The notes: a model not told the origin generated them from the letters alone. Shown: positions 8,720-17,795, counted from the first letter of the stretch. The stretch is DNA of 52,780 nt from Pseudomonas sp. (GCA_030699825.1 JAUYKV010000001.1:1-52780), one strand, 5' to 3'. Numbers and translations: made by a program.

Positions 8720-9265
8720 TCAAAGATCGCTTTCCTCCACCACCCGCACCATCGCCGCCTCCAGCGCATAGGCTGCATCCGCCAGCTCGTTGCTGACCTG
8801 CTCCACCTGCAGGGTGCCGCTGACCCAGAGCGGGGCGTAGATGTCTTCCAGCTCGATGCCTTTCGGGTAGCGCACCAGCACCAGTTGGTTGGGCGGCGGT
8901 GGCGGGACGTGGATGCAGGCGCCGGGATAGGGGACGAGGAAAAACAGGGTGCTGCGGCCCTGGGCGTCGGTTTCCAGGGGGACGGGGTAGCCGCCCAGGC
9001 GGATGGCTTTGCCGTCGAGGGCGGCCACGGTCTTGGCCGAGGACATCACCGCCGGCAGGTTCTTGTCCTGCTGTCGAAGGCCGCCGGGGTTGTAGAACGC
9101 GCCGTCCTGCTCGGGGCTGTTGTGGCTGATTTCCGGCATGGCTTCGAGGGCCTGGCGGTCCTCTTCCGGCATCAGCTCGAGCCAGTCGGTTTCCGCCAGC
9201 TCGGCGCGGGCCAGGCTGCTCAGGAGCAGGAGGGACAACAGCAAGTGACGCATGGGCAGACTCAC
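8720..9265 (-). CDS. DUF3299 domain-containing exported protein
   Basis: A secreted or periplasmic protein of about 177-181 residues with a signal peptide (MRHLLLSLLLLSSLARA). The core matches DUF3299: LDGKAIRLGGYPVPLE, then FFLVPYPGACIHVPPPPPNQ with the invariant Cys-Ile-His and the run of prolines. Function is unknown. Two starts are possible, GTG at 9265 or ATG at 9253; the ATG places the signal peptide at the very N-terminus and may be the true one. It is convergent with the carbonic-anhydrase-like gene, leaving a 179-bp gap without recognisable features. Confidence 0.85.
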   Translation of the reverse strand: MSLPMRHLLLSLLLLSSLARAELAETDWLELMPEEDRQALEAMPEISHNSPEQDGAFYNPGGLRQQDKNLPAVMSSAKTVAALDGKAIRLGGYPVPLETDAQGRSTLFFLVPYPGACIHVPPPPPNQLVLVRYPKGIELEDIYAPLWVSGTLQVEQVSNELADAAYALEAAMVRVVEESDL

Positions 9266-9290
9266 AGGTGGCTAGAAAGCGAAGGGCCAC

Positions 9291-9536
9291 TCAACCCTTC
9301 TTGATTGCGCCATAGAGTACCAGCAGGACCACCGCGCCGATCACCGCGCCGATGAAACCGGCGCCCTGCCCCGCCTGGTAGATACCCAGCGCCTGACCGC
9401 CGTAGGTCGCGGCGATGGCGCCGCCGATGCCGATCAGGATGGTCATGATCCAGCCCATGCTGTCGTCGCCCGGCTTGAGGAAGCGTGCAATCAGGCCAAC
9501 GATCAGGCCGATAAAGATGGTGCCGATAATGCCCAT
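9291..9536 (-). CDS. GlsB/YeaQ/YmgE family stress-response membrane protein
   Basis: An 81-residue protein made almost wholly of three membrane segments (about 1-20, 28-47 and 58-77), glycine-rich, with the GLIVGLIARFLKPG motif of the transglycosylase-associated (Transgly_assoc) family. Members are induced by envelope or osmotic stress; the mechanism is unknown. It lies 25 bp upstream of the DUF3299 gene on the same strand, possibly in one transcript. Confidence 0.93.
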   Translation of the reverse strand: MGIIGTIFIGLIVGLIARFLKPGDDSMGWIMTILIGIGGAIAATYGGQALGIYQAGQGAGFIGAVIGAVVLLVLYGAIKKG

Positions 9537-9651
9537 GACAGGTTCTCCGAATGGGTGAGTGCGCCAGGGCCGAAAAACCGAGGCATTGGACTATCGGATA
9601 GAGGGAAACCGCGGAGGTTCCATCGCAAGTCGCTGGCGCCGGGTAGGGCTG

Positions 9652-9871
9652 AGAGCTTGTGAAAAAACTCTCGCCTACTGCGACCGCTTCAAACATCGGT
9701 AGTCCACCAGGGCGTAGGGCGGCCGGGGCGCCGTCCGTTCGGAGCGCAGCGACAACCCGCCAGCTTTATGCCGCGCCGCTGAACCATGGTGCACTGCCTG
9801 CGGCGAGTGACACCCTACGGATCAGCAAAAACGCCGGCGGCGGCGTTGCGCTCGATATTTTCACAACCTCT
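9652..9871 (+). repeat. Terminal-inverted-repeat element (family B), longest copy
   Basis: About 220 bp bounded by AGAGCTTGTGAAAA on the left and the complement of AGAGGTTGTGAAAA on the right (13 of 14 matching). The interior has no ORF. The right 150 bp is repeated, inverted, at 23652-23780, and shorter relatives lie at 22043-22110 and 25058-25100. The right end is 4 bp from the purK stop codon. The structure fits a non-autonomous (MITE-like) element. It accounts for most of the 339-bp gap 9537-9875. Confidence 0.75.
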
Positions 9872-9875
9872 GACC

Positions 9876-10961
9876 TCAGGCCTTGCCGATCAGCGCCTCG
9901 ACAGCGGCGATCTGCCGTTCCAGGGTGGCGCGATCCGCGCAGCGCAGGGTGGCGTGGCCGACCTTGCGCCCGGCCTTGAAGGCCTTGCCGTAGTGATGCA
10001 GGTGGCAGTCGTCGATGGCGATGACCTCGGCCACCGGCGGTACTTCGCCGATGAAGTTGAGCATGGCGCTCTCGCCGACCTTGGCGGTCGAGCCCAGCGG
10101 CAGGCCGGCGACGGCGCGCAGGTGGTTCTCGAACTGGCTGCACTCGCTGCCTTCGATGGTCCAGTGCCCGGAGTTGTGCACGCGCGGGGCGATTTCGTTG
10201 GCCTTGAGACCGCCGTCGACCTCGAAGAACTCGAAAGCCATGACGCCGACGTAGTTGAGCTTCTCCAGCACGCGGCCGACGTAGTCTTCGGCCAGAGCCT
10301 GCAGCGGGTGGTCGCTGCTGGCGATGGACAGGGCGAGGATGCCGCTGTCGTGGCGGTTGTGCACCAGCGGGTAGAAGCGCGTCTCGCCATCGCGGCCGCG
10401 CACGGCGACCAGCGAAACTTCACCGGTGAAAGGCACGAAGCCTTCGAGGATGCACGGCACGCTACCCAGTTCGGCGAAGGCGCCGCTCACGTCTTGCGCC
10501 TGGCGCAAGACCTTCTGGCCCTTGCCGTCGTAGCCCAGGGTGCGGGTCTTCATCACTGCCGGCAGGCCGATGGAGGCGACAGCGGCATCGAGGTCGGCTT
10601 GCGAGTGGATATCGGCGAACTCGGGGGTGGGGATGTCGAGCTCCTTGAACATCGACTTCTCGAACCAGCGGTCGCGGGCGATGCGCAGGGATTCGGCGCA
10701 GGGGTAAACCGGCACGAACTGGGAGAGGAAGGCCACGGTCTCGGCCGGGACGCTCTCGAACTCGAAGGTCACCAGATCGACCTCATCGGCCAGTTGGCGC
10801 AGGTGATCCTGATCGCCGTAATCGGCGCGGATATGCTCGCCGAGAGCCTGGGCGCACGCATCCGGCGCCGGGTCGAGGAAGGCGAAGTTCATCCCCAGCG
10901 GAGTGCCCGCCAGAGCCAGCATGCGACCCAGTTGGCCGCCACCGATTACACCGATTTTCAT
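9876..10961 (-). CDS. purK: 5-(carboxyamino)imidazole ribonucleotide synthase
   Basis: ATP-grasp enzyme that joins bicarbonate to AIR to give N5-CAIR in purine synthesis. The 361-residue length fits the family. The N-terminal Rossmann-like start MKIGVIGGGQLGRMLALAG and the core DLVTFEFESVP are typical of PurK. The start has a strong AAAGAGGTAG. It is second in the purE-purK operon; the usual short gap is widened to 231 bp by a MITE-like element and a REP half-site. Confidence 0.96.
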   Translation of the reverse strand: MKIGVIGGGQLGRMLALAGTPLGMNFAFLDPAPDACAQALGEHIRADYGDQDHLRQLADEVDLVTFEFESVPAETVAFLSQFVPVYPCAESLRIARDRWFEKSMFKELDIPTPEFADIHSQADLDAAVASIGLPAVMKTRTLGYDGKGQKVLRQAQDVSGAFAELGSVPCILEGFVPFTGEVSLVAVRGRDGETRFYPLVHNRHDSGILALSIASSDHPLQALAEDYVGRVLEKLNYVGVMAFEFFEVDGGLKANEIAPRVHNSGHWTIEGSECSQFENHLRAVAGLPLGSTAKVGESAMLNFIGEVPPVAEVIAIDDCHLHHYGKAFKAGRKVGHATLRCADRATLERQIAAVEALIGKA

Positions 10962-10992
10962 GCGTCTACCTCTTTAAATGCCGCACGCGCCC

Positions 10993-11018
10993 CTGTGGGA
11001 GCGGGCTTGCCCGCGAAG
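10993..11018. repeat. REP half-site (P. putida-type)
   Basis: The block CTGTGGGAGCGGGCTTGCCC followed by GCGAAG matches the P. putida-type REP family. Related copies or pairs lie at 14072-14134, 15366-15402, 17590-17640 and 23897-23922. Confidence 0.75.
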
Positions 11019-11049
11019 CTTTTACTGGCCAACGACTGCGACCCACCAT

Positions 11050-11196
11050 TAGCAGGCCGTTGAAAAACTACCTGCGTTGGCAATACTGCGTTAAAAACAG
11101 GCTCGGAATGCTCATTTACAGCTCGTAAACTCCGCTTCCTCGCCTGTTTTCGCCTTGTCTTGCCTGCCTCGCCTACGTTTTTCAAAGGCCTGCTAG
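11050..11196. mobile_element. MITE-like element (family A) between purE and purK
   Basis: About 147 bp with long imperfect terminal inverted repeats: the left end reads TAGCAGGCCGTTGAAAAAC and the complement of the right end TAGCAGGCCTTTGAAAAAC, with further matching inward (CCTGCG / GTAGGCG). Both ends carry TA, as expected for insertion at a TA dinucleotide by IS630/Tc1-type transposases. The interior has no ORF. The right end overlaps the purE stop codon. Confidence 0.8.
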
Positions 11197-11684
11197 GCCT
11201 GACGCGGGTCCGGATTATCCAGCACGGTATCGGTCTGCTCTTGGCGGAACTGCTTGAGCGCCGCGTGGAACTGCGGGTGCTGGTGACCGAGGATGCTCGC
11301 CGCCAGCAAGGCCGCGTTGATCGCTCCGGCCTTGCCGATGGCCAGGGTGGCGACCGGAATGCCGGCCGGCATCTGCACGATCGACAGCAGCGAATCGACG
11401 CCCGAGAGCATCGACGACTGCACCGGGACACCGAGTACCGGCAGGTGGGTCTTGGCCGCACACATGCCTGGCAGGTGCGCCGCGCCACCGGCACCGGCGA
11501 TGATTACCTGGATGCCACGGCTGTCGGCCTGTTCGGCGTACTGGAACAGCAGGTCCGGGGTGCGGTGGGCGGAAACCACCTTGACCTCATGGGGAATGCC
11601 CAGCTTTTCCAGCATATCGGCGGTGTGGCTAAGGGTGGACCAATCGGACTTGGAGCCCATGATCACGCCAACCAGTGCGCTCAT
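11193..11684 (-). CDS. purE: N5-carboxyaminoimidazole ribonucleotide mutase
   Basis: Class I PurE converts N5-CAIR to CAIR. I choose the ATG at 11684 ([15 protein letters not shown], preceded by AGAGG), giving 163 residues, close to the 169 of E. coli. Family motifs present are GSKSDW at the N-terminus, SAHRTPD, and [11 protein letters not shown]. The open frame extends upstream to 11993 but without family character. The last codons and the TAG stop fall at the end of the MITE-like element (11193-11195 lies inside its terminal repeat), so the native stop was probably replaced. First gene of purEK. Confidence 0.96.
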   Translation of the reverse strand: MSALVGVIMGSKSDWSTLSHTADMLEKLGIPHEVKVVSAHRTPDLLFQYAEQADSRGIQVIIAGAGGAAHLPGMCAAKTHLPVLGVPVQSSMLSGVDSLLSIVQMPAGIPVATLAIGKAGAINAALLAASILGHQHPQFHAALKQFRQEQTDTVLDNPDPRQA

Positions 11685-11960
11685 CGTCGTGCCTCTTCTA
11701 TCGGGCGCCTCGCGGCGCAGCAAAAGTGTGCGTCGCTGTGGCGGCGCGTCAAAAACCAACAAGCCACGCGGGATGACCGGCGTGGCTTGTGTGCGAAAAA
11801 GGCCGCGCAGTATACCGTAAAGCCAGGCTTGGCGAGCAGCCACTACTACCGTTTGTCCAGAGTTACCCGACACACGCCAAAACATTGCCCTGAAACAACA
11901 CCGGCAATCCACATCGGCGCACAGTCCTTGTCTCTTTATATCGAGCGAGGATCGCACACC

Positions 11961-12983
11961 ATGAACCAAACCATGAAAGCCGCCGTCGTCCATGCCTTTG
12001 GCCAGCCGCTGCGTATCGAGGAGGTCAAGGTGCCGCTGCCCGGCCCCGGGCAGATTCTAGTGAAGATCGAAGCCTGTGGCGTCTGCCATACCGACCTGCA
12101 CGCCGCCGAAGGCGACTGGCCGGTGAAGCCCAGCCTGCCGTTTATCCCCGGCCACGAGGGCGTCGGTTATGTCGCGGCGGTGGGTGCCGGCGTCAAGCGC
12201 GTCAAAGAAGGCGACCGGGTCGGCGTGCCCTGGCTGTATACCGCCTGCGGTTGCTGCGAGCACTGCCTGACCGGCTGGGAAACCCTCTGCGAGAGCCAGC
12301 AGAATACCGGGTACTCGGTGAACGGCAGCTACGCCGAATACGTGCTGGCCGATCCGAACTTCGTCGGAATCCTGCCGAAAAATGTCGAATTCGCAGAAAT
12401 CGCACCGATTCTCTGCGCCGGCGTCACCGTCTACAAAGGCTTGAAGGTGACGGGCGCGCGACCGGGCCAATGGGTGGCGATTTCCGGCGTCGGCGGGCTC
12501 GGCCATGTCGCGGTGCAGTACGCCAAGGCCATGGGCCTGCACGTGGCGGCGATCGACGTCGACGACGCCAAGCTGGAGCTGGCACGCAAGCTCGGCGCCA
12601 GCCTGACGATCAACGCCCTGAAGGAGAACCCGGTCGAGGTGATCCAGCGCGATATCGGCGGTGCCCATGGCGTGCTGGTGACCGCGGTGTCCAACAGTGC
12701 CTTCGGCCAGGCCATCGGCATGGCCCGCCGCGGCGGCACAGTGGCATTGATCGGCCTGCCGCCAGGCGATTTCCCGACACCGATCTTCGACGTGGTACTC
12801 AAGGCCATCAGCATCACCGGCTCCATCGTCGGCACCCGTGCGGATCTGCAGGAGGCGCTGGACTTCGCCGCCGAAGGCCTGGTCAAGGCAACCATCCACA
12901 GCGACAAGCTGGACAACATCAACCAGGTGTTCGAACAGATGCGCGCGGGCAAGATCGAGGGGCGAGTGGTGATGCAGTTCTGA
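11961..12983 (+). CDS. adhA: Zinc-dependent alcohol dehydrogenase
   Basis: Medium-chain NAD-dependent alcohol dehydrogenase of 340 residues, cytoplasmic, oxidising primary alcohols such as ethanol. Catalytic zinc ligands are in CGVCHTDLH and GHEGVG; the structural zinc site is the four-Cys cluster [15 protein letters not shown]; the nucleotide fold is [17 protein letters not shown]. The start ATG at 11961 follows GAGGAT by about 8 bases. From memory P. aeruginosa AdhA (PA5427) has nearly the same length and also lies beside purE. An AraC regulator follows 69 bp downstream. Confidence 0.95.
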   Translation: MNQTMKAAVVHAFGQPLRIEEVKVPLPGPGQILVKIEACGVCHTDLHAAEGDWPVKPSLPFIPGHEGVGYVAAVGAGVKRVKEGDRVGVPWLYTACGCCEHCLTGWETLCESQQNTGYSVNGSYAEYVLADPNFVGILPKNVEFAEIAPILCAGVTVYKGLKVTGARPGQWVAISGVGGLGHVAVQYAKAMGLHVAAIDVDDAKLELARKLGASLTINALKENPVEVIQRDIGGAHGVLVTAVSNSAFGQAIGMARRGGTVALIGLPPGDFPTPIFDVVLKAISITGSIVGTRADLQEALDFAAEGLVKATIHSDKLDNINQVFEQMRAGKIEGRVVMQF

Positions 12984-13052
12984 GAGGCCGTTCGATAGCT
13001 GCGGCATGCTTCTTGCGTTATTTCAGCGACCTGAAAATCGCGGATACCGTCG

Positions 13053-14045
13053 ATGCTGCACGCCAATCTGACTACCCTGCATGTGGTCTCGCTGACGCTC
13101 GAGCTGTTCGCCGAGCAGCCCGATTCTATTGAAGCCTTGCTCGCCGGCAGCGGCATCCGGGCCGGCGACCTGGCCAGCGGCGACAGCCGCATCACCCGTA
13201 CCCAGGAGTTGCAGGTATGCGCCAATGCCCTGGCCCTGCGCGCCGACCTCGGCCTGGAGCTGGGCCGGCGCCTGCATGTGTCGTCCTACGGCCTGCTTGG
13301 TTACGCCGCGCTGTCGAGTGCCACCTTTGGTGACGCCTGGCGTCTGCTGCTGCAGTATCCGGCGCTGCTCGGTACCTACTTCAAACTGGATCTGAGCGTC
13401 GAAGGCGAGCTGGCCTGGGTCAGCGCCAGCGAGTACCGGCATGTTCAGGCGCTCGAGCAGTTCAACGTGGAGATGTGTCTGGCATCGCTCAGGCTGATCG
13501 GCTGCGAACTGCTCGGCCAGCCACTGCCACTGACCGCGGCGCAGTTCAGCCATGCCCGACCGGCATACGCCGAGCGCTACGCCGCCAGCTTCGCCTGTCC
13601 GCCGCAGTTCGACGCCGCGCGCAATGCCTTCGCCTTCCCCGCCGAGTGGCTGCAGCGGCGCCTGCCACTGGCCGACCCGGTCACCCACCAGGAGATGCTC
13701 GCCCGCTGCCGCAAGCAGAACAGCGAGTTCACCACCCGCCAGGCCTGGTTGCAGCGCGTGCGCGCGGAGTTGGCCTGTCATCTGGCCGAGCCGCCGGGGC
13801 TGGAGGCGCTGGCGCAACAGATGCACTGCTCGCCGCGCTCCTTGCGCCGACACCTGCAGGAGCTGGGCACGCACTACCAGGAGCTGCTCGACGAGCTGCG
13901 CTTCGAACGGGCCAAGACCCTGCTCGGCCAGCAGGACTGGCCGATCTGCCGTATCGCCGAGGACCTCGGCTTCAGCGAAAGCGCCAGCTTCCGCCATGCC
14001 TTCCAACGTTGGAGCGGAGTGGCGCCCAGTCGTTTTCGCGCCTGA
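13053..14045 (+). CDS. AraC-family transcriptional regulator
   Basis: A 330-residue regulator with an N-terminal ligand-sensing domain of the type named Arabinose-binding-like (VSSYGLLGYAALSSATFGDAW at about 76-96 is typical) and a C-terminal double helix-turn-helix (about 235-330, with MHCSPRSLRRHLQELG and IAEDLGFSESASFRHAFQRW). It stands between adhA and the acetylpolyamine genes, all on the plus strand, so it may control either; the sequence does not decide. A REP pair separates it from aphA. Confidence 0.9.
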   Translation: MLHANLTTLHVVSLTLELFAEQPDSIEALLAGSGIRAGDLASGDSRITRTQELQVCANALALRADLGLELGRRLHVSSYGLLGYAALSSATFGDAWRLLLQYPALLGTYFKLDLSVEGELAWVSASEYRHVQALEQFNVEMCLASLRLIGCELLGQPLPLTAAQFSHARPAYAERYAASFACPPQFDAARNAFAFPAEWLQRRLPLADPVTHQEMLARCRKQNSEFTTRQAWLQRVRAELACHLAEPPGLEALAQQMHCSPRSLRRHLQELGTHYQELLDELRFERAKTLLGQQDWPICRIAEDLGFSESASFRHAFQRWSGVAPSRFRA

Positions 14046-14071
14046 CCCCGCACTGCACGGCGACTGGGATT

Positions 14072-14134
14072 TGTGGGAGGGGCTTTAGCCGCGATAACCG
14101 CGATCAAACAGCTCGCCGCTGAAGCGCCTCCCAC
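14072..14134. repeat. Inverted REP pair (P. putida-type)
   Basis: TGTGGGAGGGGCTTTAGC and, in inverted orientation, GCTGAAGCGCCTCCCAC form a facing pair that can fold into a long hairpin in the araC-aphA gap. Such pairs often lie near transcript ends. Confidence 0.8.
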
Positions 14135-14260
14135 GGGGGTACCGCGTCGGCCCGGAAACTTGGCCACTTCGATCCCCTATTGGCCATTACCAGCGTTTGC
14201 CCGACGGCCGGCGCGGCGAACAATGACTCCCACAACAAGACACCTGGGAGCCGCCCGCAC

Positions 14261-15295
14261 ATGCTGACCTACTACAGCGACGACCATCACCTGCACCACG
14301 GCAACTGCGAGTTGATCGATGGCCAACTGATGCCCTGCTTCGAGAAACCGCAACGCGCCGACCACATCCTCGCGCGGGTCAAGGAATGCCAGCTCGGCGA
14401 GGTGCGCGCGCCCAGCGACTTCGGCCGCGCACCGATCGAACGCATCCACAGCGCCGCCTACCTGGACTTCTTCCTGGGCGCCTGGCCACGCTGGCAGGCC
14501 CAGGGTGGCCAGGGCGACCTGCTGCCCTATACCTGGCCGGCGCGTACCCTGCGCCAGCAGTTGCCGGCAAGCCTGCACGGCCAGCTCGGCTACTACAGTT
14601 TCGACGCCGGCGCGCCGATCACCGCCGGCACCTGGCAGGCGGCTTACAGCGCGGCGCAAGTAGCGCTCAGCGCCCAGGCGGAAATAACCAGGGGCGCCCA
14701 CAGCGCCTTTGCCCTGTGCCGGCCGCCGGGTCACCATGCCGCCGGCGAAGTGATGGGCGGCTACTGCTACCTGAACAACGCCGCCATCGCCGCCCAGGCC
14801 TTCCTCGATCAGGGCCGCCAGCGGGTGGCCATCCTCGACGTCGATTACCACCACGGCAACGGCACCCAGGACATCTTCTATCAGCGCAATGATGTGCTGT
14901 TCGCCTCGATCCATGGCGACCCGGCAGCGGAGTTTCCGTTCTTCCTCGGCTATGCCGATGAATGCGGCGCGGGTGCCGGCGAAGGCTGCAACGTTAATTA
15001 TCCATTGCCGGCCGGCAGTGACTGGGCGAGCTGGAGCGCGGTGCTGGAGCAGGCCTGCCAGCGCATCGCCGACTACGGCGCCGAAGTGCTGGTGGTGTCG
15101 CTAGGCGTGGACACCTTCAAGGACGACCCGATCTCCCAGTTCAAGCTCGACAGCCCGGACTATCTGGCCATGGGCCGACGCATCGCCGCCCTCGGCCTGC
15201 CGACCCTGTTCGTAATGGAAGGTGGCTATGCAGTGGAGGCCATCGGCGTCAACGCGGTGAACGTGCTGGAAGGTTTCGAAGCGAACACCCCCTAG
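14261..15295 (+). CDS. aphA: Acetylpolyamine amidohydrolase (class II HDAC-like)
   Basis: Zinc hydrolase that deacetylates acetylated polyamines such as acetylputrescine and acetylcadaverine. Starting at ATG 14261 (GGGAG upstream) the product has 344 residues, the size of the Pseudomonas Aph enzymes. Active-site residues are in place: the tandem H158-H159 (PPGHHAAGEVMGG), zinc ligands D195 and H197 (DVDYHHGNGTQD) and D284 (SLGVDTFKDDP), and the catalytic Tyr323 in GGYAVE. A polyamine-type binding protein gene follows 211 bp downstream on the same strand, the same pairing as PA1409-PA1410 (from memory). Confidence 0.93.
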   Translation: MLTYYSDDHHLHHGNCELIDGQLMPCFEKPQRADHILARVKECQLGEVRAPSDFGRAPIERIHSAAYLDFFLGAWPRWQAQGGQGDLLPYTWPARTLRQQLPASLHGQLGYYSFDAGAPITAGTWQAAYSAAQVALSAQAEITRGAHSAFALCRPPGHHAAGEVMGGYCYLNNAAIAAQAFLDQGRQRVAILDVDYHHGNGTQDIFYQRNDVLFASIHGDPAAEFPFFLGYADECGAGAGEGCNVNYPLPAGSDWASWSAVLEQACQRIADYGAEVLVVSLGVDTFKDDPISQFKLDSPDYLAMGRRIAALGLPTLFVMEGGYAVEAIGVNAVNVLEGFEANTP

Positions 15296-15365
15296 GTAAC
15301 CGCCTGGTGAATGGATAAACCGCTGTGTTGCAAGAGCGACCGCGAGTTGTTGGGGGCTGCTTGAG

Positions 15366-15402
15366 CCGCGAAGATTTTCGCGGATAAATCCGCTCCCACA
15401 AG
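15366..15402. repeat. REP sequence (P. putida-type)
   Basis: The block CCGCGAAGATTTTCGCGG followed by ATCCGCTCCCACAAG is a self-complementary REP copy in the gap between aphA and the binding-protein gene. It could form a hairpin that separates the two transcripts. Confidence 0.75.
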
Positions 15403-15506
15403 GCTGCAACTGGCTCAACATCTAACGGGTACATCGCCATGGATACAGCGTCATCCAGCCGACTGCCACAGCGACTCAAACTCAGAACAAGATTGGAGTG
15501 ACCTCG

Positions 15507-16622
15507 ATGAACAGACTCACCCAGCTATTCGGCTCGACCCTGCTCGCTGCCGCCTTCTGCGCCGCGAGCCTGCCGGCCGCGGTGGCCCAGACCGAGCAGC
15601 GCCAACTGCGCGTGTACAACTGGGCCGACTACATGCTGCCGTCGGTGCCCAAGGAATTTCAGCAGAGGTCCGGCATCCAGCTGACCTGGGACGTGTTCGA
15701 CACCAACGAATCCCTGGAAGCCAAGCTGCTCACCGGCAACTCCGGCTATGACCTGGTGGTGCCGAGCAACACCTTCCTCGACACCCAGATCAAGGCCGGG
15801 GTGTTCCAGAAGCTGGACAAGAGCAAGCTGCCCAACTGGAAGCACCTGGACCCGACCCTGCTGCAGCTGATGACCGTCAACGACCCGGGCAACCAGTACG
15901 CCGTGCCCTACCTGTACGGCACCACCCTGATCGGCTTCAACCCGGAGAAGGTCAAGGCCGCCCTCGGCGCCGATGCCCCGGTGAACAGCTGGGACCTGAT
16001 CTTCAAGGAAGAATATGTAAGCAAGCTGGCCCAGTGCGGCGTGACCATGCTCGACTCGCCCAACGAGATCCTGCCGATCGCCCTGCACTACCTGGGCCTG
16101 GACCCCAATAGCACCCGCCCGGCGGACTATGAGAAGGCCACCGAACTGATGCTGAAGATCCGCCCGCACGTGCGCTACTTCCACTCCGCCAAGTACATGA
16201 CCGACATCGCCAACGGCGAGATCTGCGTGGCCATAGGCTATTCCGGCAGCTTCTACCAGTTCGCCAACCGCGCCAAGGAAGCCGGCAACGGCGTGGTGGT
16301 CGACTGGCGCCTGCCCAAGGAAGGCGCGCCGCTGTGGTACGACTCCTTCGCCATCCCGGCCAGCGCCAAGAACGTCGACGAGGCCCACGAGTTTCTCGAC
16401 AACCTGCTGCGTCCCGAGGTGGTCGCACCGATCAGCGATTTCCTCGGCTACCCCAACCCGAACAAGGACGCAATGCCGCTGGTGGGCGCGGAGATCCGCG
16501 ACAACCCCGACCTGACCCCGACCGCCGCGGCACAACAGACCCTCTACGTGCTGCAACCGCTGCCGCAGCGGATCGAGCGCCTGCGCACCCGGGCCTGGAC
16601 CAGGATCAAATCCGGCACCTAA
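15507..16622 (+). CDS. Spermidine/putrescine-type ABC transporter substrate-binding protein
   Basis: A periplasmic binding protein of 371 residues in the PotD/PotF/SpuD family. It has a signal peptide (about 1-27, cleavage after AVA) and the family start of the mature domain LRVYNWADYMLPSVPKEFQ. The ATG at 15507 follows TTGGAGTG. No permease or ATPase gene is adjacent, so it must use a transporter encoded elsewhere or act in sensing. Its position after aphA points to polyamines or acetylpolyamines as ligand. Confidence 0.92.
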   Translation: MNRLTQLFGSTLLAAAFCAASLPAAVAQTEQRQLRVYNWADYMLPSVPKEFQQRSGIQLTWDVFDTNESLEAKLLTGNSGYDLVVPSNTFLDTQIKAGVFQKLDKSKLPNWKHLDPTLLQLMTVNDPGNQYAVPYLYGTTLIGFNPEKVKAALGADAPVNSWDLIFKEEYVSKLAQCGVTMLDSPNEILPIALHYLGLDPNSTRPADYEKATELMLKIRPHVRYFHSAKYMTDIANGEICVAIGYSGSFYQFANRAKEAGNGVVVDWRLPKEGAPLWYDSFAIPASAKNVDEAHEFLDNLLRPEVVAPISDFLGYPNPNKDAMPLVGAEIRDNPDLTPTAAAQQTLYVLQPLPQRIERLRTRAWTRIKSGT

Positions 16623-16649
16623 GGCAACGCCGAAGGCCTATTGCGTAAC

Positions 16650-17555
16650 TCAACGCCCGACCTCGCCGCTTTCCAGCTTGCGCCACAACAGGCGCACCGA
16701 GGCCTTGCGCACCAGGGCGCAGCGGTGCAGGCGGATCTCCAGCGGCACTTGCCACTGTTCGTCGCCGCACACCGCCAGCTCGCCGCGGGCCAGTTCGGCG
16801 GTGACCGACAGGCGCGGTACCCAGGCCACGCCCATGCCCTGCAGGGCCATGCTTTTCAGGCTGTCGGCCATCGCCGTTTCGTACACCGTGGTCGAACGCA
16901 GCGCACGCTGGCGCAGCAGCAGATTGACCGAGCGGCCGAGAAAAGCGCCGGCGCTGTAGGCGAGCAACGGCACGCTGTGGCCGCTATCGAGGTCGAACAG
17001 CGGCTGGCCGTCCTCGCCCACCGCACACACCGGCAGCATCGAGGTCACGCCCAGGTGCAGCGAGGGAAAGATTTCCGGGTCCATCTGCAGCGCGGCATCC
17101 GGGTCGTAGTAGGCGAGGATCAGGTCGCAGCTGCCTTCGCGCAGCGAGTGCACTGCCTCGCCGACGTTGGTCGCCACCAGGCGGGTGCTCAGCGGCATGC
17201 CTTCACGGCGCAGGCGGGCGATCCATTCGGGGAAGAAGCCCAGGGTCAGCGAGTGCGCTGCGGCGATCTGCAACACCTCGCCCTGCTTGCCTTCGACGTT
17301 ATGCAGGTGGCGCACCACTTCGCCCAGCTGCTCGACCATGCTGCGCGCGGTGACCAGAAACAGCTGGCCGGACTCGGTCAGCTCGACCGGCGTGCAGGCG
17401 CGATTGACCAGGGTCAGGCCAAGCATGTTTTCCAGGCTGCGGATCCGTCGGCTGAAGGCCGGCTGGGTAACGAAGCGCTTCTGCGCGGCCTGGGAGAAGC
17501 TGCGGGTGGCGGCCAGGGCGACGAAGTCTTCCAGCCATTTGGTTTCCAGGTTCAT
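16650..17555 (-). CDS. LysR-family regulator divergent from aspA
   Basis: A 301-residue LysR-type regulator: winged HTH at about 5-64 (FVALAATRSFSQAAQKRFVTQPAFSRRIRSLE, spanning the recognition helix) and an effector-binding domain from about 90. It is transcribed away from aspA across a 240-bp region and is convergent with the binding-protein gene. From memory the LysR gene PA5428 lies in the same place next to aspA (PA5429), so control of aspartase is plausible. GTGGAG precedes the start. Confidence 0.92.
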   Translation of the reverse strand: MNLETKWLEDFVALAATRSFSQAAQKRFVTQPAFSRRIRSLENMLGLTLVNRACTPVELTESGQLFLVTARSMVEQLGEVVRHLHNVEGKQGEVLQIAAAHSLTLGFFPEWIARLRREGMPLSTRLVATNVGEAVHSLREGSCDLILAYYDPDAALQMDPEIFPSLHLGVTSMLPVCAVGEDGQPLFDLDSGHSVPLLAYSAGAFLGRSVNLLLRQRALRSTTVYETAMADSLKSMALQGMGVAWVPRLSVTAELARGELAVCGDEQWQVPLEIRLHRCALVRKASVRLLWRKLESGEVGR

Positions 17556-17589
17556 CTCGTCTCCACAAGGTCATGTCCGAGGCAAGGCA

Positions 17590-17640
17590 CTGTGGGAGGC
17601 GCTTCAGCGGCGACGGTCGCGGCTGAAGCCCCTCCCACAG
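17590..17640. repeat. Inverted REP pair (P. putida-type), near-perfect
   Basis: CTGTGGGAGGCGCTTCAGC faces GCTGAAGCCCCTCCCACAG around a short centre, an almost perfect 51-bp inverted repeat. It lies between the LysR start and the aspA start, unusual for a REP pair because both flanking genes begin here, so the hairpin would be in a promoter region or 5' leader. Confidence 0.85.
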
Positions 17641-17795
17641 GTACGGTGTACGTCCGAACAACTTGGGACGTCACACCGACATTATGCCGATTATGCATAC
17701 CCCAGCGCTTAACAGCATTGGCCTGTTTCCGGCCACAGCCCTTAGTCTACGGGACATCGCGGCGTTAGCCGTATTCCCTAGAGATATCACCCATC

